Assembly (NCBI GenBank): GCA_021737275.1
Contig: JAIPEE010000001.1
Span: forward strand, 199,530 to 263,529
Direction: 5' to 3'
Source of the DNA: Desulfobacterales bacterium
GTDB lineage: Bacteria > Desulfobacterota > Desulfobacteria > Desulfobacterales > JAIPEE01
Length of the DNA stretch: 64,000 bases
Both the position numbers and the translations under genes were made by a program. The notes beneath the pieces were generated by a model. That model ran no database searches, had not been told where the DNA came from, and saw only the letters and a program-made list of their open reading frames with translations. Shown here piece by piece: positions 7,834-17,588 of the stretch (its first letter is position 1; the number at the start of each line of letters is the position of its first letter).

Positions 7834-10785
7834 ATGGCCAACCAAAAGCGCAAAGGGCTGATAAGGTTTATAATTATTCTGGGCTTATATATCACGGCGG
7901 GGATTGTATTATCGATATTGGCCTTAAATGAATCCCCGGCAACCCTCACCCTGGAAAGCATATTTAAAATACCGCTGACAACCATCGCATTTATGTGCCT
8001 TCCCCTGCCCCTGATCTTTTTATATCTTCATGAAGAATGGAAGCATACCAGGGAAGCACAAACACATGCACAAACAATAATTGAACGTGAAGCCCAGTTA
8101 AAAATGGCCCTGGATGCAGGCGAGCTTGGTATTTGGGACTGGGATATTAAAAATGATATACTTAAAATTTATGATGAAACATCAAGGCTTTATAACGCCG
8201 ACGAAGATCTCCTCATGTTTCAACCTTCTGCGCTATGGAATGAATATATCCATCCGGATGATCTTAAGGATTTTGAAAACAGGCTGGACAGTTATATGAA
8301 TGGCGATACACGGCTTTTTAAGTCAGAATACCGGTTTAAGCCTCCTGCCTCAACTGAATACATATGGGTAATTGACCGGGGGAAAGTTATTAAACGTGAT
8401 AATGGCGGAAAGCCTGTCCGGCTGATCGGTGTTTTTATGGATATTGATAAACGAAAAAAAGATGAGGAAGAGCTTGAAAATTTAAAGAACTTTTTTCAAA
8501 CACTGGTTGAAACGTCGAGTGATCTTATCTGGGAAGTTGATGAAGATGACAATATTGTATACCTGAGCCCCAAACTAAAAGATCTGCTGGGTTATGAGCC
8601 GGAAGAGTTATACGGCAAAAAAACTTTTGATGTTATTCCTCCCCAAAACAGAAAAAAAGTAAAAGAATTTTATGATTCTTTCAATAATCCTCCCCGGCCG
8701 ATAGTCGGCGCTGAAACGATATATCTCCACAAAGATGGACATGAGGTATATTTTGAAACCAGCGGTGTTCCAATAATTGATGAAAAAGGAACCCTGAGAG
8801 GCTTCAGAGGTATCGACAGAGATGTCACAAAGCGCAAAAAATCAGAAACAGAGCTCAGGGAGCTTAAGGAATTTTTTCAATCACTTGTCGAAACCACTTC
8901 GGATATTATATGGGTCATTGATGAAAATGATAACTATACCTACCTGAGCCCGAATGTGAAAAAAATCCTGGGTTATGAACCTGAAGAGTTGTATGGCAAA
9001 AAAGCGGTTTCCCTGATGTCTTCTGAAGAGGCGGATCGCGTTAACGGTTTATGGGACGATGCCTATACCCCAATCGTTCAGCTTGAAAGCAGAAACATTC
9101 ATAAGAATGGGCACATAGTCATACTTGAAACCAGCGGCATCCCCGTTTTTGATGACCAGGATAACCCCAGGGGCTTCCGGGGTATTGACAGAGATATAAC
9201 TGAAGGGAAACGGGTAAAAAATAAATTAAGGGAAAGTGAGGCGCTCTTCAAAGCAGTATTTGATTCGATTACTGAAGGTATTATGGTTGTCGGAAACGAT
9301 GGCAAAATAAGTAAAGTAAATAAACGGTTTCTCAAAATGTGGGGCCTGCCTTTCAGGAACACAGAATGTTTTAACCTGGATAACATTTTAACATACATCA
9401 ATAGACACCTCAAAAATTCGGACCTGTTCTACCTTGATGTCAAAAAAGACGCCTGGTCATCTGAATTGTTAATGATAGAAATCGAATTGACTGATGATCG
9501 GATATTCCAATGGTTTTCCGACCCCTTAATCAAAGATAAAAAGGAAGCCGGCCGGATTTATTACTTTAGGGATGTTACGGAAAAGAAAAAAAACCTGAGA
9601 AAGAAACGTAAGATTGAAGAACGCACACAACAGGCCCAAAAAATGGAAACCATCGGTCGTATTGCCGGCGGTGTGGCACATGATTTCAATAATTTACTTA
9701 CCGGTATTATCGGTACCTGTGAATCATTTATACAAACCAGAACGGTTATGGATCAGGAACTAAGAGAATATAATGATGCCATCACCAATACAGCTAAACG
9801 GGCAGGAGATCTGACAAAAAAACTGCTGGACTTTTCAAGGAAGGGTAAATTTATTTCAAAAACCATTGATATACATCAAACGTTGAAAGATGCCATATCT
9901 ATTCTGCAAAGATCAAATCTTGATCGGACTACCGTCATTCAGATGAAACTTAATGCTGAACCGTCATGTGTGGTCGGTGACCCGTCACAGCTGCAAAATG
10001 TGTTTTTAAATATCGGCCTCAATGCAATAGATGCCATGCCCGAAGGCGGCACGCTGACAATTTCAACATCTAATAAATTTCTGGATAGTAATTCAGCCGT
10101 ACATATTTCTGACGAATTTGTAGCGGGGCATTATGTGCTGATTTCAATTTCGGATACCGGCATGGGCATGACCGAAGATGTGATGGCCAATATATTCGAA
10201 CCCTTTTTTACAACCAAAGGAAGCGGATGTGGTACCGGCCTCGGGCTTTCTGCCGTTTATGGTTCAATCAAAAATCATAATGGCCGTATAAACGTGTCCA
10301 GCAATCCCGGCAAGGGAGCCGAATTTTTAATTTACCTGCCTGAAGATCATAACAAAATTGAATCGGAAGTGCTTATGCCGGAAACCATGTCCGGTGAACG
10401 CTTTTGCATCCTGCTGGTTGATGATGATGAGCTTGTAAGAGTTAAATATGGTGAAGCTCTTCAGCATTCAGGACATCATGTATTACTTGCATCAAATGGT
10501 GAGGAGGCTGTCGAGATATACCAGCGAAAGCAGGATATCATTGAACTGGTCATTCTGGATATGGTTATGCCTGAGATGGATGGAAAGGATACGTTCATTG
10601 CATTAAATTATATAAACCCGGATATAAAAGTATTAATTGTATCCGGTTACAGTAATCAGAATGCCATACAGGAGCTGTTAATACGTGGTGCAGTCGGCTT
10701 TCTGCAAAAGCCATATACCCTCGATGAATTATCGGCCCAGGCCGGCCTTGCGCTTGGGAAAAAAGCCTGTAATCATTCCTCTTAA
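7834..10785 (+). CDS. Hybrid sensor histidine kinase: TM, four PAS-like units, HisKA, HATPase_c, receiver
   Basis: GGVAHDFNNLLTGI H-box, GTGLGLSAVYG, ILLVDDDELVR...LVILDMVMPEMDG receiver. Confidence 0.92.
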   Translation: MANQKRKGLIRFIIILGLYITAGIVLSILALNESPATLTLESIFKIPLTTIAFMCLPLPLIFLYLHEEWKHTREAQTHAQTIIEREAQLKMALDAGELGIWDWDIKNDILKIYDETSRLYNADEDLLMFQPSALWNEYIHPDDLKDFENRLDSYMNGDTRLFKSEYRFKPPASTEYIWVIDRGKVIKRDNGGKPVRLIGVFMDIDKRKKDEEELENLKNFFQTLVETSSDLIWEVDEDDNIVYLSPKLKDLLGYEPEELYGKKTFDVIPPQNRKKVKEFYDSFNNPPRPIVGAETIYLHKDGHEVYFETSGVPIIDEKGTLRGFRGIDRDVTKRKKSETELRELKEFFQSLVETTSDIIWVIDENDNYTYLSPNVKKILGYEPEELYGKKAVSLMSSEEADRVNGLWDDAYTPIVQLESRNIHKNGHIVILETSGIPVFDDQDNPRGFRGIDRDITEGKRVKNKLRESEALFKAVFDSITEGIMVVGNDGKISKVNKRFLKMWGLPFRNTECFNLDNILTYINRHLKNSDLFYLDVKKDAWSSELLMIEIELTDDRIFQWFSDPLIKDKKEAGRIYYFRDVTEKKKNLRKKRKIEERTQQAQKMETIGRIAGGVAHDFNNLLTGIIGTCESFIQTRTVMDQELREYNDAITNTAKRAGDLTKKLLDFSRKGKFISKTIDIHQTLKDAISILQRSNLDRTTVIQMKLNAEPSCVVGDPSQLQNVFLNIGLNAIDAMPEGGTLTISTSNKFLDSNSAVHISDEFVAGHYVLISISDTGMGMTEDVMANIFEPFFTTKGSGCGTGLGLSAVYGSIKNHNGRINVSSNPGKGAEFLIYLPEDHNKIESEVLMPETMSGERFCILLVDDDELVRVKYGEALQHSGHHVLLASNGEEAVEIYQRKQDIIELVILDMVMPEMDGKDTFIALNYINPDIKVLIVSGYSNQNAIQELLIRGAVGFLQKPYTLDELSAQAGLALGKKACNHSS

Positions 10786-10826
10786 ATTAGATATTTATCG
10801 TCTCCTTTCAGTAATATATTTTTTTA

Positions 10827-10855
10827 TTGACGATTCGTCATTAATATTTTATACA
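10827..10855 (+). promoter_or_regulatory. Sigma-70-type promoter with overlapping TGACGATTCGTCA palindrome
   Basis: TTGACG (10827-10832), 17-bp spacer, TATACA (10850-10855); palindrome 10828-10840. Confidence 0.7.
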
Positions 10856-10863
10856 ACCGATCC

Positions 10864-11625
10864 ATGAGCCCCAAAATCGTAACAGAAGTAGATTTTAATC
10901 GCCGGGAATCTGAAATAATTGAAACTGCGATCCATATTCTTGCAGAAAAAGGCTGGAAGTCATTTACAATGGATCGGGTGGTCTCTCAGGTCCCTTACTC
11001 TAAAGGTATCGTTTATAAACATTTTTCCAGCAAAGAGGATCTTTTTGTTGCAATCACCAATGAAGGTGAAAAAAAAGTTGCCGAACTTTCTCGCAAAGCA
11101 ATTTCATTCAATGGTAACTGGCGTGAAAAATATATGGCGATGGGCTTTGCTTATGTCTTGTATTGCCGTATTTTCCCGGTACATTTTTTCTGTGGGCAAA
11201 CAGCAGTAACGCCGGCTATTCTGGAAAAGGCTTCTCTTCAACGGATTAAGGCGCATAGAAAACTCAGAGATCTGACATGGGAATTGGCCCTCAACCCTGT
11301 ACAAAATGCATTAAATGAAGGCGTTATATCTCTACCGACGGGATACACTGCGGATGATGTCCTCTCTGCAACTTTTTATGCCGAATGCGGATGCCTCTGG
11401 ATGATTCTTTCAGGCGATGTGGAGATTATTGAAGATCAGCTTGATCTTGAAGCGGAATACTTTAAAACATTTAATATTCTGATAGACGGCTTTCAGTGGA
11501 AGCCACTGATCTCTGAATTTGATTTTCCAACATCGCTTAAACGGATCGCTAATGAGGTTTTCCCTGAGGAGCTGAACGCCTTAATCAAACAGAATCTGGA
11601 TTTTTATAAACAGCTAATTAATTAA
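10864..11625 (+). CDS. TetR/AcrR family transcriptional regulator
   Basis: ESEIIETAIHILAEKGWKSFTMDRVVSQVPYSKGIVYKHFSSKEDLF HTH. Confidence 0.9.
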   Translation: MSPKIVTEVDFNRRESEIIETAIHILAEKGWKSFTMDRVVSQVPYSKGIVYKHFSSKEDLFVAITNEGEKKVAELSRKAISFNGNWREKYMAMGFAYVLYCRIFPVHFFCGQTAVTPAILEKASLQRIKAHRKLRDLTWELALNPVQNALNEGVISLPTGYTADDVLSATFYAECGCLWMILSGDVEIIEDQLDLEAEYFKTFNILIDGFQWKPLISEFDFPTSLKRIANEVFPEELNALIKQNLDFYKQLIN

Positions 11626-11639
11626 GATTGCAAGGCTAA

Positions 11640-13028
11640 ATGAACAAACTCCATTTTACAAAAGTTATCAAAATCGGGTCTCCCCTGTTAATTGGTATGA
11701 TTTCAGAGTATTTAATGCATATTGCCGACTCGGTTATGGTAGGACGGCTTGGCACTACCTATCTTGCCGGCATTGCGATTGCATTTGTATTTACAGAAAT
11801 TTTATGGTGCGTTGTCTGGCCGCTGGCACCCGGTGTACAGACAATTGCCGCAAGGCGTTTCGGACAACAGACACTATCCTTTAAAAACGATGAGCGCACC
11901 GATAATACACTCGCCCGGCAAACCGGTGAAACGTTGGATAACGGCATTATCATCGCGCTGATACTTTCTGTTTTTGTTGTTTTATTTGCAGCCTTTGCAG
12001 AAGATATTCTCTCATTGATGATCCATGACCAGGATCGAATAGCGATGGCAATGGAATATATCGGCCCGATCAAATGGATCATGCCGCTGGCCGCCATTTT
12101 CTTTGCCTGTTACGGCTTTCTGGCAGCCATCAATATGACAAAACTCATTATGATATTTTCCATAGTCGTCAACCTTAGTAATATCATGTTTAACTATATC
12201 CTGATTTTTGGGAAATTTGGTATGCCCGCCATGGGAATAAAAGGAGCGGCATATGGGACAATCATCTCCATTATTATGGGTGTTATTTCATTAGTGATTA
12301 TTATTCTTTCATTAAAACCGCTCAGAAAATACTGCTGTTTCACTTTTAAAAAGTTAGATCTATTTCTGATCCGGGATATGATTAAAGTAACCTTACCGGT
12401 CGTTATACAATCCGGTTTTATTCTAAGCGCTTTTCTGGTCTATGAGTCCCTGATCAGTAATATCGGCACGCTTGAACTGGCTGTTACGCATATTCTTATC
12501 GGAACATTTCATTTTTTCAGGTTTCTCATTGGTGGCTTTGCTGAAGGCGGATCCGTACTGGTGGGTAATGCGCTGGGTATAAAAGATAAAAAAGAGGCCT
12601 ACCATTTTGCCGGGGCAACCAATATGATTGCCATTGTGATTGCAATGGTCATCTTTTTGTTCATCATGCTCTTTCCTGAACTGGTTATTAAAATTTTTAA
12701 TACCGAACCTGAGACTGTTGCGCTGGGTTCAAAAGCGGTTCGATATTTCGGGATTTTCTTTCTGATTGCAGCTATCGGTACTCCGGTTGAAATTCTATTT
12801 ACTCATAACGGCTGGGGTAAGTTTGTACTTTATTCAGATATAAGTACCAACATCTTATGCCTGCTTGGTATTACCGTTTTATCAACCATGTTCCTGGGTA
12901 TGGGAATTAACGGTGCCTGGATAGCGCTGGCACTTTACCTGTTTTCTTTTAATATCATCCTGTATATCAGTTTCTTTTCAAAAAAGTGGCTGAACGTAAA
13001 CGTGGAAAGCAGCGAGATGGCACTATAA
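11640..13028 (+). CDS. MATE family efflux transporter
   Basis: Polytopic, MATE-like N-terminus IKIGSPLLIGMISEYLMHIADSVMVGRLG. Confidence 0.88.
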   Translation: MNKLHFTKVIKIGSPLLIGMISEYLMHIADSVMVGRLGTTYLAGIAIAFVFTEILWCVVWPLAPGVQTIAARRFGQQTLSFKNDERTDNTLARQTGETLDNGIIIALILSVFVVLFAAFAEDILSLMIHDQDRIAMAMEYIGPIKWIMPLAAIFFACYGFLAAINMTKLIMIFSIVVNLSNIMFNYILIFGKFGMPAMGIKGAAYGTIISIIMGVISLVIIILSLKPLRKYCCFTFKKLDLFLIRDMIKVTLPVVIQSGFILSAFLVYESLISNIGTLELAVTHILIGTFHFFRFLIGGFAEGGSVLVGNALGIKDKKEAYHFAGATNMIAIVIAMVIFLFIMLFPELVIKIFNTEPETVALGSKAVRYFGIFFLIAAIGTPVEILFTHNGWGKFVLYSDISTNILCLLGITVLSTMFLGMGINGAWIALALYLFSFNIILYISFFSKKWLNVNVESSEMAL

Positions 13029-13186
13029 AATCTTAAACCGGTTACAGTTTTTGTATATTATTTTTATCCCATAAGTAATCAAAAATTTTTATGACAAAAC
13101 AAATAAGGCTTATAGTCGGCCTTCTTCCAAAGCCGGCTGCCTCACAACAGCTTTATATATAACAAAGCAAATATAAGGAAGTAGCT

Positions 13187-14317
13187 ATGTTTAAAAAAGT
13201 AATTATTTCATTTTTCATCGTTGCACTTATTCTTATTGCCTCTACTGTTTATCTCTTAGTTCAAAAATCTAACCCGCCAGAGGTTTTTAAGGATGAGGAA
13301 AAAAACACCATCGTCAGTGTTCAGGTAGAAGAAGTGACCTATGAAGATTATTCAGAATCTTTTTCTTATTACGGCAGGGTAAACTCATCCCAGGTTGTTC
13401 ATCTTGTATCAGAAGTTACCGGTATCATAAAAAATGCGGATATTCCTCTTGAGGAAGGACAGCTTTTTAAAAAGGGTCAGCTTTTAATTAATATCTCATC
13501 TGATGAACGTGAGATGGAACTAAAAGCTATGAAAAGCGAATTGATCAGCACTTTTTCATATATGATGCTGAATCTAAATCATGCTTTTCCGGATGAATAT
13601 TCCAAATGGCAGAAATTTTTCAAAAAGATTAGTGTAGAAAAACCTTTGCCGCCACTTCCTAAAGTTATCAACAGTGAGGAGACAACTTATCTTGCCAACC
13701 AGGGATTTCTGTCAAATTACTATAATATTAAAGCACAGGAAATTAATCTTGATAAACATAAAATGTCGGCGCCGTTTAATGGTGCGTATATCCTGGTTGA
13801 AAGGGAAATCGGCAGTACGGTTTATCCGGGACTGGAGCTCGCCAGTATCATCTGTACTGATGCGCTTGAAATTGAAGTGGAAATAAAACCGGAGGATATT
13901 GAATGGATAAGTACCGGTGGCACAGTATCCGTATACACTACTGGAAGTACAGCCGGGATTCCCGGGACAGTTGACAGAATTTCGCCTTTTGTATCTCCCA
14001 CATCACAAATGATGAAAATGTTTGTGTCGATTGATCCGTCATCGGAATCTTCCCTGGTAACAGGTCAGTATGTTGAAGTTAAAATACCAAGTCTGGTTGT
14101 TGAGCAGGTGATGGAGATACCCAGAGAGGCCATCGTACAGGACTTCATGGTTTATACTGTTGAAAACAATCAACTCGAAATGTTTTTTGCTGAAATTGTC
14201 AGACAGAATGAAGATACGGCATTAATCCGTGGCCCGGAAGAGGGAAGCTTGCTGGTAATTGAGTCAGTTGTGGATGCTGAATCCGGAATGCCGGTCAATG
14301 TTATAGGTTATGACTGA
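13187..14317 (+). CDS. RND efflux periplasmic adaptor (MFP)
   Basis: N-terminal TM anchor, YYGRVNSSQVVHLVSEVTGIIKNADIPLEEGQLFKKGQLL lipoyl/barrel-sandwich motif. Confidence 0.85.
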   Translation: MFKKVIISFFIVALILIASTVYLLVQKSNPPEVFKDEEKNTIVSVQVEEVTYEDYSESFSYYGRVNSSQVVHLVSEVTGIIKNADIPLEEGQLFKKGQLLINISSDEREMELKAMKSELISTFSYMMLNLNHAFPDEYSKWQKFFKKISVEKPLPPLPKVINSEETTYLANQGFLSNYYNIKAQEINLDKHKMSAPFNGAYILVEREIGSTVYPGLELASIICTDALEIEVEIKPEDIEWISTGGTVSVYTTGSTAGIPGTVDRISPFVSPTSQMMKMFVSIDPSSESSLVTGQYVEVKIPSLVVEQVMEIPREAIVQDFMVYTVENNQLEMFFAEIVRQNEDTALIRGPEEGSLLVIESVVDAESGMPVNVIGYD

Positions 14318-14414
14318 TTAAGAATAATGTGTCGTATTGCGACAGCATAATTTAATTGTAATGGTTGTTCTTTACGTATTTTAGCTAACATAAGTTTTAT
14401 TTGGATAACATAAT

Positions 14415-17400
14415 ATGAAAAAAATACTGACCACTTTTGTCAAGTACCCATTTTATGCAAAGGTTGCCATGGCACTGACCATTATCCTTGGATTAATCGC
14501 AGTCACGTCCATGAAAAAATCCTCTTACCCCCAGGTAGACCCCAGGACACTTTCCATTTCTGTGACATATATCGGTGCGTCTGTAAAAGAGGTGGAAGAG
14601 AGTGTTACCAGCCTCATCGAAGATGCCATCCGGGGTATCCCCGGTGTTAAAGAGATTTCTTCCGTTTCGAAGGAAGATTATGCTTATGTCAGTGTATTAA
14701 TGCACTCCGACAGTAACCACGATCAGGTTCTGTATGAGGTCAAAAATGCTATTGACGGTATTTCAGGATTTCCAACGGATGCTGACAGACCTGTTGTTTC
14801 CAGAGACCGTGGCAGTTCCGAAGCGATGTACATCAGTTTATGGGGTCGTGATTTATTCAGGCTCAAAGAACAGGCCCAGAAAATTGAAGATGATTTTCTG
14901 GCCTCCGGTATTATCTCCCAGGTTTATATCGATGGTTACCCCGGTGTAGAAATATCTGTAGAAGTAAAAGAGGAAATTCTCAGGCGTTACCGGTTGAGCA
15001 TTGAAGAGATCCGGACCGCTATCAGCTATAATAACCTCGACATCTCTGCCGGCATGATCAAAAATGATCGGGAAGAAATTCAGGTACTATCCAGAAACCG
15101 CTCCCTTGATCCGGAAGATATTGGTAATATTGTCATTCGGGCACATAAAAATGGCCAGTTACTCCGGGTATCGGATGTAGCAGATGTTATATATCAGTTT
15201 GAAGAAAAACCTGTTGGAAGCTGGGGCTTTGGCGCCGACATGATTATGATCTCAATTTACAAACTCAATAATGAAGATCTGGCAGCCATGTCAAAGTTTG
15301 TTGCCGAGTATGTGAAAAAGTTTCAAGAGGAAGACCCAACGGCAGGTATTGAGGTTATTTTTGATTACAATGAAGTAATCGACAATAATCTATCAATTTT
15401 ATATGAGAATGGAGCGGTTGGTATTTTTCTGGTTGTTCTCTCCTTGACTCTTTTCCTCCGGTTCAGGCTTTCACTCTGGGTGGCATGGGGTATTCCCGCA
15501 TCATTTCTTGGCCTCTTTATGCTGGCAAATCTGTTCGGGATAACGCTTAATGAAATTTCCCTTTTTGGCATGATTTTAATTATCGGTATTCTTGTGGATG
15601 ACGGTATTGTTGTCGCGGAAAATATTTATGCCCACCATGAAAGCGGAAAACCTTTTCGAAAAGCGGCAGTGGACGGCACTTGTGAAATTATACCTGCCGT
15701 ATATACTTCTGTTTTCACAACTATTATTGCCTTTTTACCCATTCTCTTTCTGAGGGGAGATATGGAATATTTTCATGAAATGGCACTTGTCGTAATTTTG
15801 TGTCTCTCTTTTTCTTTGATCGAATGCTCTTTTCTACTACCGGCGCATATTGCCAACCCGAAGGTATTTAAAAAGTCAAGCGGGAAAAACATTACTGCAC
15901 GAGCCAGAAACAAAATGGACGGCGCTTTTACTTTTCTCAGAGACGACCTGTACATTCCCCTTGCAAAAAAATGCATGAAATATAGATGGATATGCTTTTC
16001 TATTCCCATTGCAATGGTAATACTCACCACCGGTTTGCTGCTCAGCGGTGGTATCGGTATTACTTTTTATCCATCCGTTGAAGACAATTCATTTCAGATT
16101 AACCTGGCCCTCAAGCCCGGCACAAATCCGGAAGTAACCAAAAGTTATCTTCACCGCATTGACAATGCGGTGTGGAGTGTAAATGCTGATCTGAGGGAAG
16201 AATTCAATTCCGCTGAAGACTTTGTCTATTTTACGGAAGTTGACCTGGGAGAAGTGTATGAAGGCTGGTCGGAAGCCGGTGGGCATGTGGGTGTTGTCTT
16301 TGTCTTTCTTGCTGATATGAAAAACCCTCCCATCTCCAGTGGTGAAATCAAAGCCAGAGTTTATGAGGAAATCGGAGAAATCCCCAGTGCCCATAAATTT
16401 AGCATGGGCTATACAGACTGGTATGGCGCACCTGTATCCGTCAGTCTGTTAGGGGATAATCTTAAAGAGCTGAATAAGGCACGGGGATGGTTTATCAATG
16501 AACTGAAAAAATATACCGCATTATATAACATTACAGATAACGGACAAGTTGGCAGCCAGGAAATATTATTAAAACTAAAGCCTCTGGCTTACGCGCTGGG
16601 ACTTAATCAGGTGACGCTTATGGATCAGGTCAGACAGGCCTTCTGGGGAGCCGAGGCACAGCGCCTGCAGGATGGAAAGGATGAGGTCAGGGTTTATGTC
16701 CGTTATCCAAAATCTAACCGGATTAATATCGGTCAATTAGAGAAGATGCGTATCTATACCGAACATGGCGAATACCCGCTGGCAGCACTTGCTGATTATA
16801 CTGTAGGTAGAAGCCCGGTCGCCATTAACCGTTATAATGGTCAGCGTGAAATTCGGGTTGATGCATATATGAAGGAATATAATGACCCGGTACCCCCGAT
16901 CCTAAATGATATAGAAACTAACGTGCTGCCTGAACTTATGGAAAAATTCCCCGGCATTACCTATACTTACCAGGGACAGCAAAAATCCACTCAGGACGAC
17001 ATTACGGATATGAAAAAATATTACGCCATCGCTTTTCTGGGTATTGTGCTGCTGATCATGTTTCATTTCAGATCATTAAGCCAGGCCATCATTATTCTTT
17101 CCATGATTCCTCTTGGCTGGCTCGGTGCCATATGGGGTCATGGTATTATGGGTGTACCCCTCTCCATGATGAGCCTGCTGGGTATGATTGCCCTGTCCGG
17201 AACTATTGTTAATGACTCGGTAATTTTCCTTGCGAAATACAATCAAAACCTGCAATGGGGCCGGAAAATATCTGATGCCATTATTGAAGCGGGCCGTGCA
17301 CGCTTCAGGCCAATTTTGCTGACTTCCGTAACAACTGTTCTCGGTCTTATATCCCTTGTTTTTGAAACAGACCCCAGTGCCCTTTACCTGGTACCGGTTG

Positions 17401-17588
17401 CCATTTCAATCGCATTCGGCATTTTTTTTGGTACCATTTTTACCGTTATCTTTCTGCCGGTCTGGATACTGACATTTAATGATTTCAAACGAATTGTCCA
17501 CGCCGTGATTACAAGAAGTCTTCCTGATGCTGAAGAGGTAGAACCGGCCATACAGGAACTTAAGTTAGAAAATGGAGAGCGCTTATGA
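14415..17588 (+). CDS. RND (AcrB-type) efflux permease
   Basis: 1057 aa; ILIIGILVDDGIVVAENI and duplicated 6-TM architecture. Confidence 0.93.
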   Translation: MKKILTTFVKYPFYAKVAMALTIILGLIAVTSMKKSSYPQVDPRTLSISVTYIGASVKEVEESVTSLIEDAIRGIPGVKEISSVSKEDYAYVSVLMHSDSNHDQVLYEVKNAIDGISGFPTDADRPVVSRDRGSSEAMYISLWGRDLFRLKEQAQKIEDDFLASGIISQVYIDGYPGVEISVEVKEEILRRYRLSIEEIRTAISYNNLDISAGMIKNDREEIQVLSRNRSLDPEDIGNIVIRAHKNGQLLRVSDVADVIYQFEEKPVGSWGFGADMIMISIYKLNNEDLAAMSKFVAEYVKKFQEEDPTAGIEVIFDYNEVIDNNLSILYENGAVGIFLVVLSLTLFLRFRLSLWVAWGIPASFLGLFMLANLFGITLNEISLFGMILIIGILVDDGIVVAENIYAHHESGKPFRKAAVDGTCEIIPAVYTSVFTTIIAFLPILFLRGDMEYFHEMALVVILCLSFSLIECSFLLPAHIANPKVFKKSSGKNITARARNKMDGAFTFLRDDLYIPLAKKCMKYRWICFSIPIAMVILTTGLLLSGGIGITFYPSVEDNSFQINLALKPGTNPEVTKSYLHRIDNAVWSVNADLREEFNSAEDFVYFTEVDLGEVYEGWSEAGGHVGVVFVFLADMKNPPISSGEIKARVYEEIGEIPSAHKFSMGYTDWYGAPVSVSLLGDNLKELNKARGWFINELKKYTALYNITDNGQVGSQEILLKLKPLAYALGLNQVTLMDQVRQAFWGAEAQRLQDGKDEVRVYVRYPKSNRINIGQLEKMRIYTEHGEYPLAALADYTVGRSPVAINRYNGQREIRVDAYMKEYNDPVPPILNDIETNVLPELMEKFPGITYTYQGQQKSTQDDITDMKKYYAIAFLGIVLLIMFHFRSLSQAIIILSMIPLGWLGAIWGHGIMGVPLSMMSLLGMIALSGTIVNDSVIFLAKYNQNLQWGRKISDAIIEAGRARFRPILLTSVTTVLGLISLVFETDPSALYLVPVAISIAFGIFFGTIFTVIFLPVWILTFNDFKRIVHAVITRSLPDAEEVEPAIQELKLENGERL

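Noticed and set aside
13100-13145. Hairpin AGTCGGC/GCCGGCT between the MATE and adaptor genes as a terminator.
   Set aside because: Short, contains a wobble pair and is not followed by a U-run.
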